Shown: positions 18,484 through 27,345 of the stretch, in pieces | How the letters are laid out: each line of letters starts with the position of its first letter | How positions within the stretch are numbered: position 1 is the stretch's first letter | NCBI GenBank assembly: GCA_001602435.1 | Contig: CP012156.1 | Location: 950,001 to 1,014,000, forward strand | Direction of reading: 5' to 3' | DNA from: Hyphomonadaceae bacterium UKL13-1 | Lineage (GTDB): Bacteria > Pseudomonadota > Alphaproteobacteria > Caulobacterales > Aquidulcibacteraceae | DNA length: 64,000 nucleotides | Made by a program: the position numbers and the translations under genes | The notes under the pieces: generated by a model | Databases searched by the model: none | What the model was told of the DNA's origin: nothing | The model's input: the letters and a program-made list of their open reading frames with translations, nothing else

Positions 18484-18944
18484 ATTGACGCTTGCCCGGG
18501 ATTGCCCGGAAACCAGTCGGGATGGGCCAGTTCAAAGCGTTCGAACAAGAAGCCCGGGGCAACGACACAGCTAACCAAGGTCCAAGCCCCAAGGCTTTCA
18601 GCTGCCTGCCAAGCGCCTGCGGGTACGATGGCTTGTGGTCTCTGTCCGGCGCGCAAGTCAGGCCCTAAGCGGTGGGCATAGGCCTTTTGACCATCCTCGC
18701 TAATGCTCAACGCCAATGGCCCGCCCGCATGCCAAAACCAATGTTCGCCCGCATCCACACGGTGCCAAGCCGAGACTTCCCCAGCTTGAAGGAGGAAGTA
18801 AATGCTGGTTGAGAAACCACGATCCTCCGGCCCATTGGGGTCGCGAAACGTCTCAACATAATGGCCGCCCTCTGGGTGGGGCTTCATCTGAAGCAAGGCG
18901 ATGATCTCAGAGGCGGATAAATCGCCAGACAATGCCCTTTGCAT
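18480..18944 (-). CDS. Cupin family protein (DUF985)
   Basis: The 154-residue protein matches the DUF985 cupin family. It contains MKPHPEGGHYVETF near the start, the strand pair TSIYFLLQAGEVSAWHRVDAGE, and the barrel-closing block SLGAWTLVSCVVAPGF. The histidines in WHRVD and EHWFWHAG are placed like cupin metal ligands. No reaction is established for the family. Its start shares one base with the stop of gloB (TGATG), so the two form a tightly coupled pair read from the gloB promoter. Confidence 0.85.
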   Translation of the reverse strand: MQRALSGDLSASEIIALLQMKPHPEGGHYVETFRDPNGPEDRGFSTSIYFLLQAGEVSAWHRVDAGEHWFWHAGGPLALSISEDGQKAYAHRLGPDLRAGQRPQAIVPAGAWQAAESLGAWTLVSCVVAPGFLFERFELAHPDWFPGNPGQASI

Positions 18945-19711
18945 CAGAATTGATCCTTCATCTGCCGCACCCGGGCAAATGCTTCATAAGGTGCCGCATC
19001 CGCTGCAACCCCAATTGCGACCCGTACGCTGGGCAGATCTGCCCGCATAAACGGATTGGTCGCCCGCTCCAGCCCAATGCTGGTTGGCACGGTCGGCACA
19101 TTATCAGCGCGCAATCGGGTGATCTCTTGGATGCGGCTGGTCAATGCAGCATTCTCTGTCTCAATCGTCGCGCAAAAGCGCGCATTGGCGGCGGTATATT
19201 CATGGGCGCAATAAATGGTGGTTGCATCGGGTAGAGCCATCAAGCGGGAGAGACTATTCCAAGCCTGCTCCGCCGTGCCTTCAAACAAACGCCCGCAACC
19301 CAACGCAAACAAAGAATCCCCGACAAAGGCCACTTCATCGTCCGCAAAATAAAAGGCGATATGGCCAAGCGTATGGCCGCCGACATCGATGACTTCTGCG
19401 CTGCTTTCACCCAAAGTGACCGTTTCGCCTGGTCTTACGACGCGGGCAAGCGGGCTGATGCGTGTTTGGACTTCCTCTGGCCCCAAAGAGACAGTTCCCA
19501 AAGCCTTTTCAATCGCCTGATTGCCGCCGGCATGGTCAGGATGCCAATGGGTGTTCCAGATTTCATCAATGTGCCAACCGAGTTTCTGGGCTTCTGCCAG
19601 AATGGCGGTGGCGTCGGGTGTGTCGATACAGGCAACTTTGCCAGTGGCCGAATCGCGGACAAGAAAGGCATAATTGTCCGACAGACAGGGAAACATATGA
19701 ATGATAAGCAT
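18944..19711 (-). CDS. gloB: Hydroxyacylglutathione hydrolase (glyoxalase II)
   Basis: This 255-residue metallo-beta-lactamase-fold enzyme has the binuclear metal motif THWHPDHAGGN, with further ligands in GHTLGHIAFY, VGDSLFALGCGRLFEG and YCAHEYT. The C-terminal region carries the glutathione-binding residues typical of GloB rather than other members of the fold. It hydrolyses S-lactoylglutathione to lactate and glutathione, the last step of methylglyoxal detoxification. It diverges from a methyltransferase gene 41 bases away and is followed directly by the DUF985 cupin. Confidence 0.95.
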   Translation of the reverse strand: MLIIHMFPCLSDNYAFLVRDSATGKVACIDTPDATAILAEAQKLGWHIDEIWNTHWHPDHAGGNQAIEKALGTVSLGPEEVQTRISPLARVVRPGETVTLGESSAEVIDVGGHTLGHIAFYFADDEVAFVGDSLFALGCGRLFEGTAEQAWNSLSRLMALPDATTIYCAHEYTAANARFCATIETENAALTSRIQEITRLRADNVPTVPTSIGLERATNPFMRADLPSVRVAIGVAADAAPYEAFARVRQMKDQF

Positions 19712-19752
19712 GTCTGTCCTTTAAGAGAGAAACTTGGTTTATCCTAGCCCTT

Positions 19753-20472
19753 ATGCGTGTTGATGTCCTTGCCCTGCAAAGTTTTTATGCGAGCCCCTTG
19801 GGGCAGACGGCGCAAGCTATGGCTGGCCGCCGCATGGTGGATGCTTGGGGGGACTGCAAAGGCTTAGACGTTTTGGGCTTTGGCTATGCGACGCCTTTTC
19901 TGACGCCGTGGCTGCCAACGGCGCGTCGGGTGACGGCTTTGATGCCAGCGACGCAAGGGGTGGAGCGCTGGCCTTCATGCGGGCTCAACCTTGCCTGTAT
20001 TGGCGATGAAGATCGGATGCCTTTTACCGAGGCGATTTTTGACCGCATCCTTTGTGTCCACGCGCTGGAGGAGGCCGAAAATCCGCGCGTGTTGTTGCGC
20101 GAACTCTGGCGCCTGCTCGCCCCTGAAGGACGCCTGATGATTGCCGTCGCCAATCGCGGTGGTATCTGGGCGCGGGCGGAATCGACCCCCTTTGGCCAAG
20201 GTCGACCTTATAGCCGCAGCCAGCTAGCGGGCCTTTTGAGCGATTCCATGTTTCAGCCTGTTGCTTGGTCGCGCGCGCTTTATGGCCCGCCTTTGTCGTG
20301 GAAAATGGCCACAGGTGGCGCGGCTGAGACGTGGGAGGGCGTCGGCGAGCGGGCTTGGCCAGCACTTGGCGGGGTCATTTTGGTTGAAGCGGTCAAGCGT
20401 CTGTATGCTGACAGCCTGCCCGGTCAGGGCCGACGAGTCTTGCTCGCACAACCGGCGGCCGCACGTTTTTAA
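19753..20472 (+). CDS. Class I SAM-dependent methyltransferase
   Basis: This 239-residue protein has a Rossmann methyltransferase core. The SAM-binding motif I is VLGFGYATPFL, and the acidic/post-I region DRMPFTEAIFDRILCVHALE is followed by LLRELWRLLAPEGRLMIAVANRG. It resembles the Methyltransf_11 proteins that lie next to gloB in many alphaproteobacteria. The substrate is unknown. The tail, after about residue 170, lacks membrane segments. It diverges from gloB, so the 41-base gap must hold both promoters or at least one of them. Confidence 0.82.
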   Translation: MRVDVLALQSFYASPLGQTAQAMAGRRMVDAWGDCKGLDVLGFGYATPFLTPWLPTARRVTALMPATQGVERWPSCGLNLACIGDEDRMPFTEAIFDRILCVHALEEAENPRVLLRELWRLLAPEGRLMIAVANRGGIWARAESTPFGQGRPYSRSQLAGLLSDSMFQPVAWSRALYGPPLSWKMATGGAAETWEGVGERAWPALGGVILVEAVKRLYADSLPGQGRRVLLAQPAAARF

Positions 20473-20489
20473 GGCAATCGTCGTGAAAG

Positions 20490-20508
20490 TCGCTCAAAAT
20501 TTGAGCGA
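20490..20508. promoter_or_regulatory. Perfect 9-bp inverted repeat upstream of the PII gene
   Basis: TCGCTCAAA and TTTGAGCGA flank a single central base. It lies 17 bases after the methyltransferase stop and 130 bases before the PII start. It is too symmetrical and lacks a following T-run for a standard terminator, so it may be an operator for the PII promoter. This is inference. Confidence 0.35.
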
Positions 20509-20560
20509 TTATCCTCCGCTCTGCGGTCAGGCATTGAAAGCGGGTCACAAGTGCTGCTGA

Positions 20561-20983
<423 letters not shown>

Positions 20984-21008
20984 ATCCTGCGATTGGGTCA
21001 AACAAAAA

Positions 21009-21037
21009 GGGCGGTTCCATTGGAGCCGCCCTTTTTT
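21009..21037 (+). terminator. Rho-independent terminator after the PII gene
   Basis: GGGCGG (21009-21014) pairs with CCGCCC (21026-21031); the inner TTCC/GGAG extends the stem imperfectly, and six T residues follow. It lies 26 bases after the PII stop. An A-run on its other side suggests it may also stop the converging DUF805 gene. Confidence 0.9.
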
Positions 21038-21042
21038 GTTGC

Positions 21043-21459
21043 TTAAAATTGCGTGCGGTCCGCCCAATTCGGGCGCGATAGCCGCTCACGCGGGGCTTCG
21101 CCATGCATGCTGTTGAGCGCACTCGGACGGGCATACCAGGAAAACAGGATCATACTGCCAACAAAGGGCACGCAGTTCAAAAGAATCCAAATGCCCGATT
21201 TGCCAATATCGTGCAGGCGACGCACGCTGGCTGAAAAAATTGGTAAGAAATGCAAGGCACCGAAGGTCATGGTCATGGTGCCGATTTTGATTTCTGGCGT
21301 GCCATCCGTAAGCGTCGAAAGCACGATTGCGCTGTCGACAGAAATTGCCAAGCAACTCAGCGCCATCACCATCAGAATGAAATACCAATACGAGCGGCGG
21401 TCGGTTCGCCCTGTGATGTCCAACATATGGGTCAGGGCATGAAGATAATTTGTCACCAT
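21043..21459 (-). CDS. DUF805 family membrane protein
   Basis: The 138-residue protein matches DUF805 through its hallmark blocks ITGRTDRRSYWYFILM near the start and RRLHDIGKSGIWILL in the second half, and it has three or four membrane segments. Members are small inner-membrane proteins of unknown function. The ATG at 21459 gives the standard family start; a TTG ten codons upstream (21489) is the longest alternative but has only a badly spaced AAGG. It converges with the PII gene across the shared terminator. Confidence 0.82.
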   Translation of the reverse strand: MVTNYLHALTHMLDITGRTDRRSYWYFILMVMALSCLAISVDSAIVLSTLTDGTPEIKIGTMTMTFGALHFLPIFSASVRRLHDIGKSGIWILLNCVPFVGSMILFSWYARPSALNSMHGEAPRERLSRPNWADRTQF

Positions 21460-21614
21460 TTCGTGAGAATAGGGCGGCGGACTTAGCAAACCTTTGTAGA
21501 GGTCCAGACAATTTTAGGGGAGTTGGGGCTGCAACAGGTCGCGCGCGTTTGGGAATCATGGCCTAGTTTTGATCTTATAGTTGATTCCAAGTCTTTGAGG
21601 CCTGATAAATTGCG

Positions 21615-22739
21615 ATGAATGCGCTTGCGCAACTCCATCTTTCCCACAATTGGCTGCGGGCTTGGTTTGCCATTCTCACGCTAATCTTGGCGGGTATTGC
21701 CATTTATCTTCAGCTTGGGCTGTCGAGTTATTTTTTGTCGCGTTATGCGCTCCTTGAGAGGCAAGCGACAGCACCGATCGTTATTTTGTCTCAGAAGCAG
21801 GGCAACGATCAGTATGAAAAAATACCTGAGGACGTGATCGCTCAAGTCGGTCGAAGTTCCTTTGTGGGTGCCTTTGAACTGATCCGACAGAAGCATGCCT
21901 TTTTGGGCCAAGGCCCGTCAGGTGGCGGCCTAAAGGTAAATGTCATCGACCCAATCTCACCGGCACTGTCAGCACCGCAAGTTATGTCTGTGGAAGCCAA
22001 ACGACTGCTCCAACGACCAAATTCGGTTCTACTGACGGATGAAGATGCGCGGGCAACTGGCCTTGGTTTGGGTGACGAAGTTGTTCGAGAAAATGTACGG
22101 TTTCGGGTTGTTGGGCTTATGGATGGTAATCTAGGTCCCCGGGGAAGCATGATCTCACGTGACAGCCTTGCAAATTTAAATGACACCTTAGATCGGAAGC
22201 AAGACATTCCGGTCTATTCCATCTTGGCGGCTCCAAAGGCCGGCAAGTCTGTCGGCCAAGCGATTGCCGGACTCAATCGCGAATTGAATGCCCTTGGTGC
22301 TGAGGCCATGAGCCGAGAGCAACTGACCCAAAAAGTCATTGAAGACGCTTTGAAGGATCAACGCGACATTCGTGCATTTCTGTATCTTGCCATCTTTATC
22401 GGTGTGATCGCCCTTTTGATTATCTCACAAGCCATTCACGCCATGATGGCGGGCCAGCGCGTCGAGTTTGCCACTTTGCTGGCCATGGGTGTGCCAAAGT
22501 GGCGGGTTGCCCTTCTGGTGCTGGAGCAGACCGTGTGGATCGGCCTCATCGCATCTGCCTTTGCCCTTTCCGGCGGCCTTGTCGGCCAATTGGTTCTAGA
22601 GAAGGCCGACGTTTATATCCTACTTTATCCGGCACAGGTCCCAATGGTGACAGGTGCCATTCTCGTGACATCTTGCCTTGCGGGCATGATGAGTTTGCCC
22701 ACCATTTTTGGCCTCAAGCCGGTTGAGTTGTTGCGATGA
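21615..22739 (+). CDS. ABC transporter permease, FtsX/LolE/DevC type
   Basis: This 374-residue inner-membrane protein has one N-terminal membrane segment (about residues 14-36). A periplasmic domain of about 220 residues follows, then three C-terminal segments in a FtsX-like domain (about 260-370) that includes EFATLLAMGVPKWRVALLVLEQ. This topology is that of MacB/LolCE/DevC permeases, which act as mechanical levers on periplasmic substrates instead of forming a channel. It overlaps the following ATPase gene by 4 bases. No periplasmic adaptor or outer-membrane partner is next to it, so the substrate is unknown. Confidence 0.85.
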   Translation: MNALAQLHLSHNWLRAWFAILTLILAGIAIYLQLGLSSYFLSRYALLERQATAPIVILSQKQGNDQYEKIPEDVIAQVGRSSFVGAFELIRQKHAFLGQGPSGGGLKVNVIDPISPALSAPQVMSVEAKRLLQRPNSVLLTDEDARATGLGLGDEVVRENVRFRVVGLMDGNLGPRGSMISRDSLANLNDTLDRKQDIPVYSILAAPKAGKSVGQAIAGLNRELNALGAEAMSREQLTQKVIEDALKDQRDIRAFLYLAIFIGVIALLIISQAIHAMMAGQRVEFATLLAMGVPKWRVALLVLEQTVWIGLIASAFALSGGLVGQLVLEKADVYILLYPAQVPMVTGAILVTSCLAGMMSLPTIFGLKPVELLR

Positions 22740-23437
22740 CAGAGGGTCCTATCCTGTCCGCAAAGGCGATCTCTAAGTCTTTTGGACGCGGTGCCAGCAA
22801 AGTGCACGCGCTGCATGATGTTTCTTTCTCGGTGGAGCAGGGCAGCCTTACCTTACTCAAAGGGGCGAGTGGGTCTGGCAAATCCTGTCTGCTGGCGGCC
22901 TTGTCTGGACTTCAAAGACCAGAGGGCGGCGTGGTGATCGCGAAGGGGACGGATGTCTGGGGGCGGGGAGGCCGATCTGCTGAACGTTTTCGTCGCCAGT
23001 ATTGTGGTTATGTCTTTCAAACGCCGGGGCTATTTCCGTCTCTGACGGCGTGGCAGCAAGTCTTTGTTCCATTGCGACTTTTGGGGGTACCCGCTGGAGA
23101 CGCCAAGGCAAGGGCATCTCAGTATCTGGACCTAGTTGGCCTGTTAGATCGCGCCCAATCAAAGCCCAGTCAATTGTCTGGTGGCCAAAATCAACGGGTG
23201 GCTATCGCCCGCATGCTGGCAAAGCGACCAGCCTTCATCTTCTGCGATGAACCCACGTCGGCATTAGATGGCCGCAATGCCGTCATGGTCGCCAGACTAC
23301 TGAGTGAAGCTGCTAAACAACAGGGCGCAACCATCCTTTGCGCCACGCATGATGATCGCTTGGTGCCTTTCGCCAGTCGCGTGATCGAGTTGGAAGATGG
23401 CCGTTTGGTCTCTGACACGGCGGAGCCCAAGCCATGA
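22736..23437 (+). CDS. ABC transporter ATP-binding protein (LolD/MacB-like)
   Basis: The 233-residue ATPase has Walker A GASGSGKSC, the signature LSGGQNQRVAIARML and Walker B FIFCDEPTSALD. The helical part FQTPGLFPSLTAWQQVFVPLRL is characteristic of the LolD/MacB/DevA branch. It pairs with the upstream FtsX-like permease, whose gene it overlaps by 4 bases. Its own stop overlaps the ATG of a 54-residue membrane protein by 4 bases, so three genes appear to be translated as a unit. Confidence 0.92.
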   Translation: MTEGPILSAKAISKSFGRGASKVHALHDVSFSVEQGSLTLLKGASGSGKSCLLAALSGLQRPEGGVVIAKGTDVWGRGGRSAERFRRQYCGYVFQTPGLFPSLTAWQQVFVPLRLLGVPAGDAKARASQYLDLVGLLDRAQSKPSQLSGGQNQRVAIARMLAKRPAFIFCDEPTSALDGRNAVMVARLLSEAAKQQGATILCATHDDRLVPFASRVIELEDGRLVSDTAEPKP

Positions 23438-23598
23438 GACTTTTGCGCTTTTTCGGCACTGTTTGGGGCTGGCTGATCATCGCCTTGATCACAGCCCTCT
23501 GGGCTCTCACGATCCTCACTGCCCGTGAAAATGAGCGGACTGATTTCAACCTGCGGGTCTGGAACGGAGTCGAAGCGAGCCAGAAGGCTAACCCCTAA
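23434..23598 (+). CDS. Small single-span membrane protein in the ABC operon
   Basis: A 54-residue frame starts at the ATG that overlaps the ATPase stop (ATGA) and ends in TAA at 23596-23598. It has a basic start (MRLLRFFG), one clear membrane helix at about residues 9-29 (tryptophan, isoleucine and leucine rich), and a charged soluble tail of 25 residues. The positive-inside rule places the tail in the periplasm. I know no family for it. The overlap and the typical membrane layout argue for a real gene; it could be a regulatory or stabilising subunit of the transporter. Its end overlaps the converging uvrA stop by 4 bases. Confidence 0.65.
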   Translation: MRLLRFFGTVWGWLIIALITALWALTILTARENERTDFNLRVWNGVEASQKANP

Positions 23599-26513
23599 GC
23601 TTTAGCTTCCCCTTCTGCTTCTTGGGCCATACGTGCGGCTTGGGCGAGGCGGCGTTCTTCGTGTTTGAGCAGGGTCTCTTTGAGATAGCGACCAGTCCAA
23701 GAGCTCTTGACCAAGGCCACTTCTTCTGGCGTACCTTCGGCCACGATCAAGCCGCCGCCATCGCCGCCTTCGGGACCCAAATCAATTAGCCAATCGGCGG
23801 TTTTGATCACGTCCAAATTATGCTCAATCACCAAGACGCTATTGCCTTGATCCACCAATTCCTGCAGCACTTCCAACAGCTTACGCGTGTCTTCAAAGTG
23901 CAGGCCAGTTGTGGGTTCATCGAGAATATAGAGCGTTCGCCCGGTTGCGCGGCGCGATAATTCCTTGGACAATTTTACCCGTTGGGCTTCCCCGCCTGAG
24001 AGGGTCGTTGCCTGCTGGCCGACTTTCACATAGCCGAGGCCGACCCGCACCAAAGTCTCCATCTTGTCGCGAATGGAGGGGACCGCTTGAAAGAACCCAG
24101 CAGCCTCTTCCACCGTCATATCCAGCACTTGGGCAATGGATTTATTGCGATAGGTAACTTCCAAAGTCTCGCGATTATAGCGTTGACCATGGCAGACGTC
24201 GCAAGTGACATAGACGTCGGGCAAGAAGTGCATTTCGATCTTTTGCACGCCATCGCCTTGGCAGGCTTCACAGCGCCCACCTTTGACGTTGAAGCTGAAG
24301 CGGCCGGGGCCATAGCCGCGTGCTTTTGACTCTGGCAAAGCAGCAAACCAGTCGCGGATCGGGCCAAATGCCCCCGTATAGGTGGCAGGATTAGACCGTG
24401 GCGTACGGCCAATCGGGCTCTGGTCGATATCAATCACCTTGTCGAGATGGTGCAAACCTTCCAGCGCCTTATGCGGCCCGGGCACTTCATTCGCCCCGTT
24501 CAGACGACGGGCAAGGGCTTTATAGAGCGTCTCAAGAATGAGGGTCGATTTGCCCCCGCCGGACACGCCGGTGACGCAAGTGAAGATGCCCAGCGGGATA
24601 TCGACCGAGACATTTTTCAGATTATTGCCTGTCGCCCCTTCAATCCGAAGGAACTTCTTAGGATTGCGGCGGCGGCGCTTTGGCGGGATGGGGATGGCCT
24701 TTTCACCGCGCAGATAGGCCCCCGTCAGGCTGCCCTTGGTCGCTTCAATATCGGCCGGCTTGCCTTGGGCGACCACTTGGCCGCCATGGATACCGGCGAG
24801 CGGCCCCATATCCAGCACATGGTCAGCCGTCAGAATGGCTTCCTCATCATGCTCGACCACGATGACGCTATTGCCGAGGTCACGCAGGCCTTTGAGCGAA
24901 GTCAGGAGGCGGGTGTTATCGCGCTGATGCAGGCCAATGCTGGGCTCGTCCAAGACATAGAGCACGCCCGTCAGCCCAGAGCCGATTTGGCTGGCCAATC
25001 GAATCCGCTGGCTCTCGCCGCCCGACAGCGTCGCTGAACCCCGGTGTAGCGTCAGATAATCCAAGCCCACATCGACCAAAAAGCGCAAGCGCTCCTTGAT
25101 CTCTTTCAATACGCGGGTGGCGATTTCCAATTCCTTGGGCGTCAGGCGGCCTTCTAAATCGACAAACCAGTCACGCGCACCCCGGATCGAACGAGAAGAC
25201 ACGACTGAAATATCTTCGCCGCCGACACGCACCGCAAGGGCCTCAGGCTTGAGGCGCTTACCCTCACAGGTCGGGCATTTCTGCGCTGATTGATAGCGGC
25301 CCAATTCCTCGCGCGACCAAGCCGAATCCGTTTCACGCCAGCGCCGTTCCAGATTGGGGATCACGCCTTCAAACGTCTTGGTGGTTTCATAGCGGCGCGC
25401 GCCATCATCATAGACGAATTTGACCTTCTCCGTCCCCGAGCCATAGAGCACGAGCTTCTGAAAGCTCTCAGGCAGTTTTGTCCAAGGTGTTGTCAGGGCG
25501 ACTTCGGCATGGCGGGCAAGGGCTTGCAAAGTCTGGGTGTAAAGTGGTGAAGCCCCCTTGGCCCAGGGTGCAATCACGCCGTCATTCAAGGTCTTGCTTG
25601 AATCCGGGACCACCAACTCTTGGTCGAATTTAAGCTGCACGCCAAGGCCATCACACGTGGGGCAGGCCCCAAACGGATTGTTGAAGGAGAAAAGACGCGG
25701 CTCGATCTCCGGGATGGTAAAGCCCGAGACGGGGCAGGCGAATTTGGCTGAGAACAGCATTCGTTTTGCCGCGCCCTTCTCATCCTTCTCGTCGGCAAAT
25801 TCGGCCAGCGCGATGCCATCGGCCAAGCGCAAACAGGTCTCAAAGCCTTCGGCCAGACGTTGTTCAATGCCGGCGCGAACCGCGATGCGGTCCACGACCA
25901 CATCAATGTCGTGCTTCAGTTTCTTGTCGAGGTCAGGGGCATTCTCAAGCTCGTAATATTCACCATTGATTTCGGCGCGTACAAAGCCTTGCTTGATCCA
26001 ACTTTTGAATTCGGTCTTAAACTCACCCTTTCGGCCGCGCACCACGGGGGCCAACAAGAACAAGCGCGTGCCCTCTGGCAGGACTTTGATCTTATCCACC
26101 ATTTGGCTGACCGTCTGGCTTTCGATCGGCAGGCCGGTTGCTGGCGAATAGGGCACCCCGATGCGCGCCCAAAGCAAGCGCATATAGTCGTATATCTCAG
26201 TCACCGTGCCGACGGTGGAGCGTGGGTTTTTCGAGGTCGTCTTCTGCTCAATCGAAATGGCTGGCGACAAGCCCTCAATTGAATCCATGTCCGGCTTTTG
26301 CATCAGCTCGAGGAACTGGCGCGCATAGGCTGAAAGGCTCTCGACATAGCGCCTTTGGCCTTCCGCATAGATCGTATCAAAGGCGAGCGAGCTTTTGCCT
26401 GAGCCAGACAGGCCAGTGATGACCACCAACTCACCGCGAGGGATCTCCACCGTGAAATTCTTCAAATTGTGTTCGCGCGCGCCGCGCACACGGATAACAG
26501 GCGATTCAGACAT
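23595..26513 (-). CDS. uvrA: Excinuclease ABC subunit A
   Basis: The 972-residue protein has two ABC ATPase modules: Walker [10 protein letters not shown] and GVSGGGKST, with signatures LSGGESQRI and LSGGEAQRV. It also has the UvrB-binding and DNA-binding inserts. UvrA scans DNA for lesions and loads UvrB in nucleotide excision repair. The C-terminal zinc module is complete (CEACQGDG and CDVCHGQR). In the first module the expected CxxC reads CPVS, so one cysteine is missing, while CPTC is kept. The gene diverges from ssb around an SOS box. Confidence 0.97.
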   Translation of the reverse strand: MSESPVIRVRGAREHNLKNFTVEIPRGELVVITGLSGSGKSSLAFDTIYAEGQRRYVESLSAYARQFLELMQKPDMDSIEGLSPAISIEQKTTSKNPRSTVGTVTEIYDYMRLLWARIGVPYSPATGLPIESQTVSQMVDKIKVLPEGTRLFLLAPVVRGRKGEFKTEFKSWIKQGFVRAEINGEYYELENAPDLDKKLKHDIDVVVDRIAVRAGIEQRLAEGFETCLRLADGIALAEFADEKDEKGAAKRMLFSAKFACPVSGFTIPEIEPRLFSFNNPFGACPTCDGLGVQLKFDQELVVPDSSKTLNDGVIAPWAKGASPLYTQTLQALARHAEVALTTPWTKLPESFQKLVLYGSGTEKVKFVYDDGARRYETTKTFEGVIPNLERRWRETDSAWSREELGRYQSAQKCPTCEGKRLKPEALAVRVGGEDISVVSSRSIRGARDWFVDLEGRLTPKELEIATRVLKEIKERLRFLVDVGLDYLTLHRGSATLSGGESQRIRLASQIGSGLTGVLYVLDEPSIGLHQRDNTRLLTSLKGLRDLGNSVIVVEHDEEAILTADHVLDMGPLAGIHGGQVVAQGKPADIEATKGSLTGAYLRGEKAIPIPPKRRRRNPKKFLRIEGATGNNLKNVSVDIPLGIFTCVTGVSGGGKSTLILETLYKALARRLNGANEVPGPHKALEGLHHLDKVIDIDQSPIGRTPRSNPATYTGAFGPIRDWFAALPESKARGYGPGRFSFNVKGGRCEACQGDGVQKIEMHFLPDVYVTCDVCHGQRYNRETLEVTYRNKSIAQVLDMTVEEAAGFFQAVPSIRDKMETLVRVGLGYVKVGQQATTLSGGEAQRVKLSKELSRRATGRTLYILDEPTTGLHFEDTRKLLEVLQELVDQGNSVLVIEHNLDVIKTADWLIDLGPEGGDGGGLIVAEGTPEEVALVKSSWTGRYLKETLLKHEERRLAQAARMAQEAEGEAKA

Positions 26514-26606
26514 GTGTGACCTTGATTACGCAAACCTCAGAGCCACAAGCCCCAAAGCCAAAACAATGTCGCCCTGATTAGCGCGTGCGAACCAGCTTGA
26601 CGAATA

Positions 26607-26621
26607 GAACATTATGTGAAC
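26607..26621. promoter_or_regulatory. SOS (LexA) box shared by uvrA and ssb
   Basis: GAAC-ATTATGT-GAAC matches the alphaproteobacterial LexA operator GAAC-N7-GAAC (GTTC-N7-GTTC on the other strand) exactly. It lies 94 bases from the uvrA start and 179 bases from the ssb start in their divergent intergenic region, so it probably controls uvrA and may also act on ssb. Confidence 0.88.
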
Positions 26622-26799
26622 ATCTTACGCTTGTCCACGGCATGCACAGTTTTACATGCTTATCCACAAGGCGAGGCGGTTTGAGTGTCGCCCCTCTCTT
26701 CTGGTTTGGACATGAGACCTGTAGCGTCAGTTTCAATAGGATACGATGCCAAGATGCGACAGGATGAGTCGCCAACGGCAAAAAGACGGAGTTAGGGCA

Positions 26800-27318
26800 A
26801 TGGCGGGCAGCGTGAACAAAGTGATCTTGGTTGGAAACTTGGGACGCGATCCTGAGATTAAGTCCTTTCCGTCCGGGGATCGCATCGCAGAGTTTTCGGT
26901 CGCAACCAGCGAGCGCTGGAACGATAAAGCCACCGGCGAGAAGAAAGAAAAGACCGAATGGCACCGTGTCGTCGTGCGTAACGACAATCTGGTGAAGGTC
27001 GTCGAGAATTACGTCAAAAAAGGCAGCAAGGTCTATGTTGAGGGCCAGTTGCAGACCCGTGAATGGACCGATCAAGCCGGCCAAAAGCGCTATTCAACCG
27101 AGGTGGTCATTGGCCGGTTCAAAGGCGAAATCACCATTCTGGATGGTCGTTCCGGTGGCGGCGACATGGTCGAAGACCGCTCTGAAGGTGGGTTTGGCGG
27201 TGGCCGTTCAATGGGCGGCAATGGCGGTGGCTTTGGCGGGGGATCGTCGGCACCTCGCGCGGTTCAAGGCGAGAAGCGCTCCTTTGCGGCTGACCTTGAG
27301 GACGATATCCCGTTCTGA
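26800..27318 (+). CDS. ssb: Single-stranded DNA-binding protein
   Basis: The 172-residue protein has an OB fold over residues 1-110 ([16 protein letters not shown] near the start, [10 protein letters not shown] in the middle). A glycine-rich disordered linker follows, then the acidic tip DLEDDIPF that recruits repair and replication partners. SSB coats single-stranded DNA as a tetramer. The ATG at 26800 matches family starts and has AGGG before it; the 18 extra codons of the longer frame are not conserved-looking. It diverges from uvrA, as in many proteobacteria. Confidence 0.97.
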   Translation: MAGSVNKVILVGNLGRDPEIKSFPSGDRIAEFSVATSERWNDKATGEKKEKTEWHRVVVRNDNLVKVVENYVKKGSKVYVEGQLQTREWTDQAGQKRYSTEVVIGRFKGEITILDGRSGGGDMVEDRSEGGFGGGRSMGGNGGGFGGGSSAPRAVQGEKRSFAADLEDDIPF

Positions 27319-27345
27319 TCTCATGCAGCGCAAATCGCGAGTGGC

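Noticed and set aside
26578..27084. 168-codon minus-strand frame over ssb and the SOS box
   Set aside because: It would run through the shared uvrA-ssb promoter region and the OB-fold coding part of ssb; no family is recognised.
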